Assembly: GCF_019175385.1 (NCBI RefSeq) | Contig: NC_083344.1 | Span: 8,254,725 to 8,318,724 of the forward strand | DNA length: 64,000 nt | Reading direction: 5' to 3' | From: Lycium barbarum | Taxonomy: Eukaryota > Streptophyta > Magnoliopsida > Solanales > Solanaceae | In this document: piece by piece, positions 1-12,184 of the stretch | Numbering within the stretch: position 1 is the first letter of the stretch | Layout: each line of letters opens with the position of its first letter | Translations under genes and position numbers: made by a program | Notes under the pieces: generated by a model | What the model was told of the DNA's origin: nothing | What the model saw: the letters and a program-made list of their open reading frames with translations, nothing else | The model's database searches: none

Positions 1-2107
1 AGTAGTCCTAAGCTGGAGAACCAAATCGAGTATCCGTACCTGCGGGCATGAAACACAGCCCCCCGAAGAAAGGGAGTCAGTACGAGATACGTACTGAGTA
101 TATAAAGCATGAAATACAATAAAGAGGATCATGACTGAGATAGAGATTACAAGAGACAAGTATGACATTCAAAAATACCAATACACTTGCCTTATGAAAT
201 GTAAAACATGCATATCAATATCATATATCATACCCGACCCATTATGGGACTCGGTGAATAAAGTCATCACATACCATCCTTGGCGCCATAATCACATCAT
301 CATATTATATATATATATATATAGATACCGTATCCCGGCCCTCTAGTGAGGGACTCGGTGAACAATGCAGTGAAACTGTGCACAAAAACGTACCCCGGCC
401 CGGGACTCGGTGAAAGATATATTGAAGCGTGCACGAGCAGAGTAGTTAGCAACCATATGCAAACTAAGTCATATCTGAGACTCAACAGAACAATCAAAAT
501 TAACCATTATTCGATAATCAAGACAATAGTCATACCAAGTATCCTTCGAATGTCACTATGGATTATATCAAAATAGAACTTCTGGAGTCATAGACACGTA
601 TCAAGACATAATGAAATAGCTTCTGGAAATCAAGAAAACTAGCCATCCTAGTTTCTCTAAGAATAAGAGTTTCTTTGGAGTCGTATACACGTCGTTTGTT
701 TGTTTCATAAAGATCATGCCCAAAAGAAAGGAAGGTTAGCTTTACATACCTTTGGCGCTTAATCCGTGACTCGATATGTATACGTTGTCCAAAATATCTC
801 AACCTATATTAAGACTTCAAGACTATGGTTAAGCTACGAAAAGGCATAAAACGTACTTCAACGTTAGTAGCTTATTTCAAGACAATTGGACAGCACTTCC
901 CCTATATCGCTCAATTTCCTCACATTTATGCCAACTATACAACAACCAATATAGCAACAACCAAAGCACGTCTAAGTTATCGCATTAAGAGCTAGTCGAA
1001 ACAAGATCCGAGGATACTCCAAAACAGCCCCACATAACATAAGAATGCCCGACACACCTTAAATATCTAAAATATGCACCCAACAAGCCACCTACGCTTC
1101 GCATACGATATTTTATACGTTTCTTTCTTAGCAAATTAGTGATTCACATTAGCAACAACACAACAACGGCCTCAACTTTCATATGCAGGAAAATTATCTT
1201 AATATTAATAAGTCCTAAAGCAGCCCATCAATTATAACAACACAATACGAGCCTTAACTACACTTAGTCCTCCAATTTCACAAGAACAACAACACATATA
1301 CCTACTTATAACTATATTTCCATTCCTTTCCACACGACCAAATCATTCTTGCATACAATACAATTATAACCTTAAGCATCAAATTCTTTCACTTTCATCA
1401 CACGATCAATAACAACCATTACGACAACAACATCAAAATTAATTCACCATTTTTAAGTTAGAACAGCCAGCACACATGGCCCCAAACAGCAACTTAGCAT
1501 CAACACACACAATTCTTTACATCCAACTCCACATTTACCAAATTATAACAAGTCCAAACCACCTCTAAAACATGTTAGAGAGAATTAAATCTTACCTTAA
1601 CAAGCTTGGATCCTTAACGTTGTTAATCACTTGGATGTTTATAACACCTTAGAAATTAAATTTTGCTCCCATCAAAACCTTAAGCTCGGCAAAAACAGCC
1701 ATGGCCGTAGCTCTTCTCTCTCTCTAGCTTAGCTTGCTCTCTTTCTAAGTTAATATTTGTTGAAGAAGAAAATGTGCTAAATGACTAATCTTAGTCATTA
1801 GTATGCTATTTATGGGCTGCCTATTACTCCTACACGTGTCCACCATGATGAATCATCCATTTTATTTCATTTTGTTATATATTTTTTTTAAAGAATTCGG
1901 TGGGGCCCACTTAATTGTCTAATCATGGTTAATTAATCCCTAATCTCCACTAATATTTCTATACTAATTGGAATTTACAAGCAAGTCATGCCATATTAAA
2001 AATCGGGATTAAAATTCCTTGTCTCATATCTCAAAAATAATCTCGTCTTTAAACTTATGTTGATTAGCTTACGAATAATCCAACGTACAAAAATACGGGA
2101 TATAACA
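1..2107 (-). mobile_element. LTR of Ty3 element C (partial, runs off the left edge)
   Basis: Read on the minus strand, an LTR starts at 2107 with TGTTATATCCCG, the same first 12 bases as the LTRs of element B, and runs left past the window edge. It shares other blocks with the B LTR: a GAGTCCC/GGGCCGGG-type motif series near 200-400, an AT dinucleotide tract near 306-322, and a block near 45-115 matching the B LTR close to its 3' end. It interrupts the integrase gene of element A just after a GVMRFG motif. Whether it is a solo LTR or the 5' LTR of a longer element cannot be told, because the other end and any target duplication lie outside the window. No gene was seen in 1-2107. Confidence 0.8.
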
Positions 2108-4498
2108 TGTCCCAAACCTCATCACACCCTTCATGGGTGAGACCTTTAATAGCACTTGCTCTCCTTCCTCAAACTCAAGATCTCGGACCTTGCAGTCCAT
2201 ATACTCCTTCTGTCTATTTTGCGCTGCCAAAAGCTTGGCTTGAATCACCTTCACTTTCTCTAGGGACTCCCTCAGAAGGTCAGTAGCCCACGGTCTCACC
2301 TCGAATTCATCAAACCATCCAATAGGAGACCTGCACCTCCTTCCATACAATGCTTCAAATGGGACCATATCAATACTCGAGTGATATCTATTATTGTAGG
2401 CAAATTCGGCTAAGGGAAAGAACTGATCCTAATGCCCACCGAAATCTATCACACACGCATGAAGCATATCCTCAAGAACCTGAATAGTCCGCTCAGACTG
2501 CCCGTCAGTCTGAGGATGGAAGGCTATGATAAGATCCAACCTCATACCTAACTCCTCATGCAAACAGTCCCAAAAGCTGGATGTGAACGTGGTGCCCCTG
2601 TCGGACACGATGGACATAGGAACCCTGTGGAGTCTAAGCACCTCCCGAATGTAAACCTTAGCCAACTTCCCTGCATCATAAGTTATCTTCACCGGAATAA
2701 AGTGGGCAAACTTAGTCAACCTGTCAACAATAACCCAGATAGAGTCAAACTTCCCTAGCGTCTTCTCAAAACCAAAAAAAAAAAAAAAAAACTTAAGGAA
2801 CCAAAAATAAAAGTAAAAGGAGGATTGTTTTAACAGACTGTTTGAAGACCCACCACGAAGTCCATGGCTATTCTTTCCCACTTCCACTCAGGAATGGGCA
2901 TCCTCTGCAATGTACCCCTAGGTTTCTGATGTTCATACTTCACCTGTTGGCAATTTAGACACTGTTCAACGAACTCTACAATATCTCGCTTTATCCTAGT
3001 CCACCAGTAATGTTGCCTATATCTTAGTGACACCAGGATAGATAGAATACCTCGAACTATGAGCCTCTGTCAGAATGGTCTTAATCAAGTCGCCTACACG
3101 TGGACCACACACTCGCCCTGTGATTCACAGCACGCCCTCCTCATCAATCACGACCTCCTTGGCCTCACCACGCAACACCTTATCTCATATTTTATATAGC
3201 TTAGCATCTTCAAACTGCTTAGCCTTAATCTACTCTAAAAATGATGACCGAGCATCAACACAAGCCAACACCTTGCCTATGTTAGAGATATGCAGTCTCA
3301 TAAAACTATTAGCCGGAGTCTGCACCTCTCTAGCCAACGGACGCTCAGAGGAGATCAAATGAGCCAGACTTCCCATACTAGCTGACTTTCTGCTCAATGC
3401 GTCAACTACTACATCAGCCTTACCAGGGTGATACAAAATGGCGATGTCATAGTCTTTCAGCAGTTCCATCTATCTGCACTGTCTAGACTTCAGATCTTTC
3501 TGAGTGAACACATGCTGCAAACTGCGATGGTCTGTGTACACCTCACAATGGACACCATACAAGTAGTGCCACCAGATTTTCAACGCAAACACCACTGGTG
3601 CCAATTCTAGATCATGAGTAGGATAGTTCTTTTCATGCACCTTTAACTGCCAAGAAGTATAAGCAATCACCTCCTTTCCTGCATCAAAACAGCACCCAAA
3701 CCAGAACGTGAAGCATCACAGGTAACAACAAAATCCTTGCCCTCCGCAGGCAATGCTAGTACCGGTGTTGCGGTCAACAGTGTTTTGAGCTTTTGAAAGC
3801 TCTCCTCACACTCGTCGGACCAATGAAATGGCACCTCTTTCTGGGTCAAACGGGTTATATGAGAAGCAATAGAGGCAAACCCTTTCACAAACGGACGATA
3901 GTAGCTAGCTAGACCGATAAAACTATGGATCTCGGTCACTGACGTGGGCCTAGCCCATTCCTTGACTGCCTGAATTTTCTGAGGATCCACCATAATACCC
4001 TCATTCGAAATAACATGCCCTAAGAATGACACAGAAGACAATCATAATTCATACTTGGAGAATTTAGCATACAACTCCTTCTCTCACAATATTTCAAGAG
4101 CAATTCTCAAATGTTTCTCATGCTCTTCCTTACTCCTAGAGTACACCAGGATATCATCGATGAACACTATTATGAATGAGTCTAAATAGGGCTTAAACAT
4201 ATTGTTCATCAAATTCATGAACGTAGCTGGGGCATTCGTAAGCCCAAAAGACATAACCAAGAACTCATAGAGCCCATACTTGGTCCGAAAAGCGGTTTTA
4301 GGATCATCCTCTGCTCGAATCTTCAACAGGCGGTATCCTGACCTTAAGTCAATTTTTTAGAACACCGAAGCTCCTTGTAACTGATCAAATAAGTCATCAA
4401 TATGGGGTATGAGATACTTGTTTCGGACAGTTACCTTATTCAGCTGACGGTAATCAATACACATACGCATTCACCCATCCTTCTTCTTAACAAACAGC
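2108..4498 (-). pseudogene. Ty3 element A pol, 3' part: RT core, RNase H, integrase (degenerate)
   Basis: This is the downstream half of a minus-strand Ty3 polyprotein, broken by stops and small indels. From right to left: RT motif VLFVKKKDG then a stop and [10 protein letters not shown] near 4400-4498; RT palm with FIDD at 4084-4326; the RT/RNase H linker and an RNase H domain beginning [15 protein letters not shown] at 3667-4041; HHCC-like and integrase catalytic segments at 2830-3033 (WWTRIKRDI, CLNCQQVK) and 2429-2760 (IVDRLTKFAHFIP, SDRGTTFTS, HPQTDGQSERTIQ); the integrase C-terminal part at 2108-2368, cut by LTR C. An A-rich insertion near 2770-2830 splits the integrase. The 5' half is at 12185-14417 on the far side of element B. 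The chromodomain, if there was one, lies beyond the LTR C breakpoint. Confidence 0.9.
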
Positions 4499-4503
4499 AC
4501 GGG
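4499..4503. repeat. Left target-site duplication (ACGGG) of element B
   Basis: ACGGG stands immediately before the TGTTATATCCCG end of B at 4504. The same five bases follow the last base of the B 3' LTR at 12185-12189, and also follow the first LTR at 5470-5474. Five bases is the normal LTR-retrotransposon duplication length. Removing B rejoins the RT reading frame across the SPWGAPV / LFVKKKDG motif. Confidence 0.88.
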
Positions 4504-4765
4504 TGTTATATCCCGTATTTTGTACATTCGGATATTTCAAGATAGTCGTGGTAAGTTGAGGGCAAGACTATTTTTCATAATTATTTTAATATACAAGTTG
4601 TTTATTAGTATGGAAATATTGAGAAAGGTTAAGGGTAAAAAGGAAAATTCACAAGGTGGTTCATGGTAATATTGACGAAGGCTAGGGGCAAAAAGGGAAA
4701 TTCAAAAAAATATGGTCATGAAGCCACAAGGGGCCATGTGGCATGTGTCACCTTGTATTAGTAGG

Positions 4766-4809
<44 letters not shown>

Positions 4810-5469
4810 ACAAGTGATGACAAATTAAGATATATTCATCTTTTAATTTAAGAAAGTTGGAGAAGCTTGGAGAAGGGGCATGTGTCCACTTATTATTTGT
4901 AGGAGCCATGTATATATATATGTGGGCAAGAGATGACTAAACAAGACTTAGTCATCATTTTAACTTAAGAAGTTGGAAAAAAAGAAAAGAAAGAGAGAGC
5001 ATTCGGCCACCATGGCTGAATTTGTACAGACCCCCTTTCTTCCTGGGCTGCGTTTCATGCCATGCAGGTACACCCAGATGAGTAGATGAAATTGCTAGAA
5101 GATGTTCCAGCGAGATTGGCGAGCTCCATTTCCTTCCGGAGTGTTGCCGAGTCTGAATACATATGCTATGATTCCTGACTGATGTTAGAGACTTTGCAGA
5201 CAGAGTCGTGGGTATAGAATGTCAGTCTTGTAAGCGGCTCCACCAGCCGATGTGTCTTTATATATTATGTTATAGATTCCATATGATTACAGATTTTGTT
5301 TGACTTGAGGACGACAAAAAGAATGTTTCTGAAAGCTCTTATTATGTATTTCGTTTTATCTGAGTTAGGAGTCCAAGCGAGTATGTGTGTAATAAGAGTC
5401 AGCGGGTTCGCTCGGCTCCTAATATGGGGTCGGGTGCCCATCACACCCTAGTAAGATTAGGGTGTGACA
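4504..5469 (+). mobile_element. Element B LTR copy with a large internal deletion
   Basis: This 966-bp block matches both ends of the intact B LTR (9308-12184) but lacks its centre. The match follows the 5' part up to CATGGCTGAATTTG (near 5024), then jumps to the block just before the GCTGCGTTTCATG region (about 11740 in the intact copy) and continues to the terminal GTGTGACA. About 1.8 kb is missing, with only a few bases shared at the junction. An AT dinucleotide tract lies at about 4768-4807. It is followed by the ACGGG target sequence and more RT-gene sequence, so by itself it looks like a solo LTR. Confidence 0.85.
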
Positions 5470-5580
5470 ACGGGAGCACCCCACGGAGAGGCACTCGGGC
5501 GAATAAACTCGTTACTCAGAAGATCTTGCAAATACTCTTCCAATTCCCTGAGTTCTGCTAGTGCCTTCCTATAAGTTGGG
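5470..5580 (-). repeat. Duplicated 111-bp piece of element A RT gene between two B LTRs
   Basis: These 111 bp are nearly identical by eye to 12185-12295, the RT sequence of A that flanks B on its right. I see one difference in the first 60 bases. The duplication begins with the ACGGG target sequence and ends at a breakpoint joining ATAAGTTGGG to CCGGGTATG of the LTR; the shared bases at the junction are only GGG. It therefore comes from a rearrangement after insertion, not from a second independent insertion. Confidence 0.85.
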
Positions 5581-5701
5581 CCGGGTATGTTATCGTGCGC
5601 ACTCCACTGCATTGTTCACCGAGTCCCTCACTAGAGGGTCGGGTACGGTATATGTATATGATGACATGATTATGGCACCGGGTCCCATTATGGGTCGGGT
5701 A

Positions 5702-5752
<51 letters not shown>

Positions 5753-6405
5753 TGCATGATGATATAATAGTATGATGACATGATTTTATCCACCGAGTCC
5801 CATGACGGGCTGGGTACGGTATGTGATAATGGTATGCATGATGTATGTTTTAAAGGCAAGAGCTTTGGTATTCTGCACATTGTACATGTTTCTGTACTCC
5901 TTATATCAGTTATGATCCTTTTACTGTGATTCCTGCCTTACATGCTCAGTACATATTCCATACTGACCCCCTTTCTTCAGGGGCTGCGTTTCATGCCACG
6001 CAGGTACACCCAGATGAGTAGAAGACATTGCTAGAAGATGTTCCAGCGAGATTGGCGAGCTCCATTTCCTTCCGGAGTGTTGCCGAGTCTGAATACATAT
6101 GCTATGATTCCTGACTGATGTTAGAGACTTTGCAGACAGAGTCGTAGGTATAGAATGTCAGTCTTGTAAGCGGCTTCACCAGCCGATGTGTCTTTATATA
6201 TTGTGTTACAGATTCCATATGATTACAGATTTTGTTTGACTTGAGGACGACAAAAAGAATGTTTCTAAAAGCTCTTATTATGTATTTCGTTTTATCTGAG
6301 TTAGGAGTCCAAGCGAGTATGTGTGTAATAAGAGTCAGCGGGTTCGCTCGGCTCTGAATATGGGGTCGCGTGCCCATCACACCCTAGTAAGATTAGGGTG
6401 TGATA
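5581..6405 (+). mobile_element. Element B truncated 5' LTR (3' portion only)
   Basis: This matches the last ~0.85 kb of the intact B LTR (about 11330-12184), ending GTGTGATA instead of GTGTGACA. It includes the CACCGAGTCCC / GGGCCGGG blocks, an AT tract near 5705-5750 and the GCTGCGTTTCATGCC block near 5985. It directly precedes a primer-binding site, so it acts as the 5' LTR of B although its first ~2 kb are missing and replaced by the duplicated RT fragment. Confidence 0.85.
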
Positions 6406-6408
6406 AAG

Positions 6409-6420
6409 TGGTATCAGAAC
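6409..6420 (+). promoter_or_regulatory. Element B primer-binding site (tRNA-Met type)
   Basis: TGGTATCAGAAC lies three bases after the 5' LTR end. It is the position and, with one change, the sequence of the initiator-Met tRNA complement used to prime minus-strand DNA in many plant LTR elements. Confidence 0.8.
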
Positions 6421-9290
6421 AGGTCGTCCTAGGGGTTGTCTGCAAAGTCGTGTCCAGTAGAGTCCTGTTTATGGGTGTGAAGCCGGCCACATTTATAAAC
6501 AGGAGGCTGCAGGGCATCTAGGGATCGTTGACCTTCTTTCTGTCCTAGATCGTGCGATAGAGCCAAGTTATAGGAAAATGACATTCCTTATATAAACCTT
6601 ACATACGACGGAAGAAGGTGAGTGATGATATGGAAACTCATAGAGGTAAGTCTTGATATATTTGTTCTGTTACCTGGAATTGGAAGCTCTGGGTGGCTGG
6701 AATATGTCATATGACAGTATGCCCTGTGAGGCATTGTTGGTATTTTCTGCGTGCAGATTCTGAATAGTAAGAATTTTAAAGAAGATTCTGGCAGAAATCT
6801 TTAAAAATCAGGTCATTTAGTAAGGAACGCCTAACAGGAGGAAGCGTGGGAAGGAAATATTGTAAATGGATGATAAGTGGGATGAGTTGTTTCAGAAAGG
6901 TTATGGACTTGGCATGGCATGAAGAATAATAGCGAGAAAGACGATTAGCAGTCCAGAGGATTAAAATGGATAACATTCGAGGTTTAGTAGGAACAAGGTC
7001 TGTTGGAGGATTCAGAGAAAGCCGACAATCAGTTTTGCTATAGATTATTATACAAGAATGGTGAGTGGGAATCCAAACAGGCTGATGCCCGAGTACTTAT
7101 AAGTAATGGCGACGAAGGTGTGCTCCCTACTATCAGGAATCTGGAACTCTAGGACGAAAAGTAGTTATACACATAAGTGAAAAGTGAATATTGGGGATTG
7201 AAAAGGGTAAATAGTAATTGTAAAGGGAAGGATGTGTTACGAAAATGTCTCGGAATCTATAAGACTTCGACTTGCTCCAGATCATGTAATGAAGGCCATG
7301 CGGTGAGGTGGATGCGATTATATCGGCATTAATGAACTGAATTTCATCGAAGTTTCGAGGTTAAGCGTGCTAAGGTGAGAGAAATATTGGGATGGGTGAC
7401 CCCCTGGGAGGTGTGCAAGAAATCTAATAGATTTAGATATAAGAGACAAACGAAGAGATATAGTAGCCTAAGGGAAATTAAAGTATACGGAATGGTTGGA
7501 GACCATAAGAGGTCGCGTAGGACGAGGCAGGCTAGACTGATGAAGAGAAGAAGGGTGTATCACAGCTTTGGAATTAGGATGAATTTGAATAGCGGTTGGA
7601 AATATTTTGTAGGCGAGATGGTAGTAATCATGTATACTTATATATATGAATGCGTATGATATCCCACATGTGATTGTATCGGTGGGCATGTGAGTCCCAG
7701 CAACCGGTGCTACGGTATGGAAAGCATCAATCGAGTAAGGGTACCGAAGTTCAAGTGATAATAAAAATAAATGGTACCAATGTTATAAGGTAAGCTGTTA
7801 TTATTTTCACTACAGGTTAAGATTGGAAAATTCTAATACAATGATATTTGGAAAAGAAAGAGAGTGAGTAGATGGAAGGCAGGGAGATCAAATGTCGGAG
7901 AAAGGTGAAAGGTAAGAAACCTCAGTGAGTGAAGCCCCCGAGAGAAACTACCGGCAAAGCACAAGATTACTTGGGTAAAGAATTCAAAGGTAGGTACGTG
8001 AAAAGGAATAAGAAGAATATATGGGAGTAAGAAGGATACCTTAACGAGTTAACGGTAGGAACCCGATTACGCATTAAGGAAAGAACAAGAATGATAGGTC
8101 GGCACTGTTGATTGGGAAATTAATGGTATGGAATGAGGATTCATGTGAGGTCTGGGAGATTTGATCTCAGAGGAAATGGAATTGAAATGTAAGAAACGTG
8201 CATGGGAGACCGCTCGGTCATAGCATCATAAATATAGTTAAAGGTTCGATGAGCGAAGATAGAGAGAGTGTAACCTGTAAGGATTCTGTGCTAAGGGTAA
8301 AAGTAGCGGGACGCTCGAAAAATATGGATGTACAGCTGCAATACAAACGCGTAGTTAGGAAGCACTACGAGTAAGTGAGCTAAATGGGTGAAAGTACTAA
8401 TAGTGGACGGAAAGAGATGGGAATGTTGACAAGAATGATAATATAGACAGAAAATGAAAGGAAAACTTATGATAAGAAGTTTTCGATATGTCATGCATAG
8501 AGTTGTAAAGAAAGACAAGGAGTAAAGTATAATCGAAGACTTCAAAAAGGGACATAGTGAATCTCGACGTTTCCATGGACTAGTGAGTCCAAGACACCGT
8601 TAGTCACAAAAGACAGAGGTATGGAGAGACGAAAAGAAGGCATCGGAATTGGATACCCTTATAAGTATTCTAGTTAAAAACAAAAGAGTAAGTAGCAAGA
8701 AGATAGACAGGCCAGATTACACGATGACGGAACCCCGTCTTTAAGAAGAAAGTGAAGGGCGATAGGTAATTATCGTAGACAAGGATACTCGGAGACTGTT
8801 GGCATATAAGGAGCCCCTTAAAAAGGGGAGGAGAACATATTATATTAGACTTAAAAGGAATCACAACATTTTCAAGCGTCAGAAGAGGAGATTTATTAGC
8901 TCGGGGCCAGAGTTCAAAACATATCGGCATATCAGGAGGATACCTGAAGGAAGTAGAAACAAATTGACAATAAGTATACCATGAGGCAGATGTGAGGATA
9001 AAGGAGTAGCCTATAGCCACACTGGATCGTCAAGTGAAGATTTCGTACCAAAGACGTGGCTCCTGTTAAGGTGTCGTGGCGAAACAATAACAGAGAGGAG
9101 ATGACCTGAGAAGCCGAAGAAGAGATGAAGAAGAAATATCCTTACTTGTTTCCTATGCCTACAGGTAATCTGAATTTCTAAAGCGGATATGTGGATTGAA
9201 GAATGAACAGTATGTGACAACTATAAAAGGGACCCTCCCGAAGTATTATGACACCCCATGAGACCAGTTGAACATTCGAGGATGAATGTT

Positions 9291-9307
9291 CTAAAGGGGG
9301 GGGAGGA
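9291..9307 (+). promoter_or_regulatory. Element B polypurine tract
   Basis: A purine-only run ending GGGGGGAGGA lies next to the 3' LTR start at 9308. This is the expected place of the plus-strand primer, and with the primer-binding site at the other end it fixes B on the plus strand. Confidence 0.8.
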
Positions 9308-9567
9308 TGTTATATCCCGTATTTTGTACATTCGGATATTTCAAGATAGTCGTGGTAAGTTGAGGGCAAGACTATCATAATTATTTTAATATACAAGTTG
9401 TTTATTAGTATGGAAATATTGAGAAAGGCTAAGGGTAAAAAGGAAAATTCACAAGGTGGTTCATGGTAATATTGAGGAAGGCTAGGGGCAAAAAGGGAAA
9501 TTCAAAAAAATATGGTCATGAAGCCACAAGGGGCCATGTGGCATGTGTCACCTTGTATTAGTAGGAA

Positions 9568-9570
<3 letters not shown>

Positions 9571-9651
<81 letters not shown>
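9571..9651. repeat. AT dinucleotide microsatellite in B LTR
   Basis: About 40 TA units. The same site in the first B LTR (4768-4807) has about half as many. Sister tracts lie at 5705-5750, 9753-9808 and 11450-11528. Confidence 0.95.
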
Positions 9652-9653
<2 letters not shown>

Positions 9654-9751
9654 ACAAGTGATGACAAATTAAGATATATTCATCTTTTAATTTAAGAAAG
9701 TTGGAGAAGCTTGGAGAAGGGGCATGTGTCCACTTATTATTTGTAGGAGCC

Positions 9752-9810
<59 letters not shown>

Positions 9811-11448
9811 GGCAAGAGATGACTAAACAATACTTAGTCATCATTTTAACTTAAGAAGTTGGAAAAAAAGAAAAGAAAGAGAGAGCATTCGGCCACCATG
9901 GCTGAATTTGAAGCCATGGAAATTGATCACAAAAAAATATTTTCTTCTAGTATTCCAACCAATTGGAATGTCCCTAACAACATGGAGTAGTTGTTGGAGC
10001 AAGGAAAGCATTCATTTGGGTGATCTACAAACCCTAGCCAAGTTAAGAAGTTGAAGGGTAAAGGTAAGGTTTAATCTTCTTTTACATGTGTTATGGATGA
10101 TTTATGCATGTTGTGGTATGTAGAAATGGATGAAATTCAGGAAAAATGTGTGTCTTGGTTGTGGCCGAATAAGAGGTGGTGTTGTGTAGATGTGATGAAT
10201 TGATTTTATTTAGTATTTTGATTGTTGTAGTTGTGGATTCCATGATGAAAATGAAGGTTTGATGAATTGAAATGAAGTTGTAATCATTGTGGGATTGTTG
10301 TATAAGTTAATGTGACATTAGCATGAATTTTTATATTTGTATGAATGATGTTGTTAATATGTAGATTGTTGGTGTAGTTCATGAATTTGGAAGAAAAGAA
10401 TGTGTTGTTGAATTTGGAAGGTTTCGGGTGAAGTGGTATGTTGGTTGGGTTGTTTTGAATATTGTGTGAATTGTTTGAAGTGTTCTTGAATAATGTGAGA
10501 AGGATTTCGGATTAACACTTGAATGTGAGATCATTGGTGTTAGCTTGGCTATATATGGTCGATTTGAATGTAAAAGGGATGTTGTCGAATTATGTAGAAA
10601 AGAGTTACTAACGTTAGAATGCATTTTGAATTGATTGTTGATGTTGTTGGCATGATTGTTGGGATTGTTGTTGATGATTTGGCCGAGTTGGATTCTCGGG
10701 GTTGGTTGAATTTACAAGGGAAATGCTGCCGAAATTTCGGCAGATTATAAGTGAATTTATTTGAGAAACTAGGCAAGTGTATGACGACGAATTTAATGAT
10801 TGTGTAAATTCTTTTGAATGTAGACTAGCAAGCTTGGATAAATAAGCGTAGCTAATAGGATGTGAAACAGATATGTAAGGCTTACCCTTTCTTTCTTTTG
10901 GCATGTCCTAGAGCTAAGTAAGGTATGACACGCACCTTGGGGTAACTCTACTTTTTAATTCCGAGCTTGTTTACGATTCTTATTCACTTCATGATATGAG
11001 TATACTTAGTATAGTCGAGCTTATTGTATGATTGCATAACGAGTAAAGCATGAAGAGTTTTTGTTTTTAAAAGAGTTCTATAAGTATTAATGTCCCTAAC
11101 TTTCGTAGACGGTCTCGGATTGCTTTAAAACGTTCGTAGAGGGTTTTGTAGTAAATGATGGTCATAACTTTCTTATTCAAACTCGGATTGACCCGAAACG
11201 TGTTTACGATCCTTCAAGTGTCGTTTTGTGTACTTATCTATCGAGTCTTAAAAATTGATTTGTATGCATATGGTTTCTCACTACTCTGCTCGTGTATGCC
11301 TCAATGCATCTTTCACCGAGTCCCGGGCCGGGTATGTTATCGTGCGCACTCCACTGCATTGTTCACCGAGTCCCTCACTAGAGGTTCGGGTACGGTATAT
11401 GTATATGATGACATGATTATGGCACCGAGTCCCATGATGGGCCGGGTA

Positions 11449-11449
<1 letters not shown>

Positions 11450-11528
<79 letters not shown>
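11450..11528. repeat. AT dinucleotide microsatellite in B LTR, second site
   Basis: About 39 TA units ending before GCATGCATGATGAT. The corresponding tract in the truncated 5' LTR (5705-5750) is about half as long. Confidence 0.95.
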
Positions 11529-11531
<3 letters not shown>

Positions 11532-12184
11532 TGCATGATGATATGATAGTATGATGACATGATTTTATCCACCGAGTCCCATGACGGGCCGGGTACGGTA
11601 TGTGATAATGGTATGCATGATTTATGTTTTAAAGGCAAGAGCTTTGGTATTCTGGACATTGTACATGTTTCTGTACTCCTTATATCAATTATGATCCTTT
11701 TACTGTGATTCCTGCCTTACATGCTCAGTACATATTCCGTACTGAACCCCTTTCTTCGGGGGCTGCGTTTCATGTCACGCAGGTACACCCAGATGAGTAG
11801 AAGACATTGCTAGAAGATGTTCCAGCGAGATTGGCGAGCTCCATTTCCTTCCGGAGTGTTGCCGAGTCTGAATACATATGCTATGATTCCTGACTGATGT
11901 TAGAGACTTTGTAGACAGAGTCGTGGGTATAGAATGTCAGTCTTGTAAGCGGCTCCACCAGCCGATGTGTCTTTATATATTGTGTTACAGATTCCATATG
12001 ATTACAGATTTTGTTTGACTTGAGGACGACAAAAAGAATGTTTCTGAAAGCTCTTATTATGTATTTCGTTTTATCTGAGTTAGGAGTCCAAGCGAGTATG
12101 TATGTAATAAGAGTCAGCGGGTTCGCTCGGCTCCGAATATGGGGTCGGGTGCCCATCACACCCTAGTAAGATTAGGGTGTGACA

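Larger units (their letters stand above)
6406..9307 (+). mobile_element. Element B interior, no recognisable coding sequence (LARD-like)
   Basis: The interior starts with a primer-binding site TGGTATCAGAAC at 6409-6420, one base different from the common initiator-Met tRNA complement TGGTATCAGAGC. It ends with a purine tract just before the 3' LTR. In 2.9 kb I found no gag, RT or integrase motif and no long ORF on either strand; only the last ~80 bp (ACATTCGAGGATGAATGTTC) resemble the 3' end of plant Ty3 pol genes. Long LTRs plus a non-coding interior of this size fit a large retrotransposon derivative, which would need enzymes supplied by a related element. Heavily decayed coding sequence cannot be excluded by eye. 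Confidence 0.78.
9308..12184 (+). mobile_element. Element B intact 3' LTR (2877 bp)
   Basis: It starts TGTTATATCCCG and ends GTGTGACA, giving TG...CA ends, and is followed by the target duplication ACGGG. It contains three long AT dinucleotide tracts (about 9571-9651, 9753-9808 and 11450-11528), repeated CCGAGTCCC / GGGCCGGG blocks at 11310-11595, and conserved sequence at 11640-12184 shared with the two other B LTR copies and with LTR C. No ORF of note is present. Confidence 0.88.

Noticed and set aside
5470..5580. Second independent insertion of element B at the same target
   Set aside because: The right LTR piece starts mid-LTR at a microhomology rather than at a TG end, so rearrangement explains it better.
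7375..9020. ORFs of about 70-116 codons in the interior of element B
   Set aside because: No gag, protease, RT or integrase motif in any of them and they lie on both strands; best seen as chance ORFs in a non-coding retroelement interior.
9568..9753. ORFs with long Tyr-Ile repeats
   Set aside because: They are translations of AT dinucleotide tracts.
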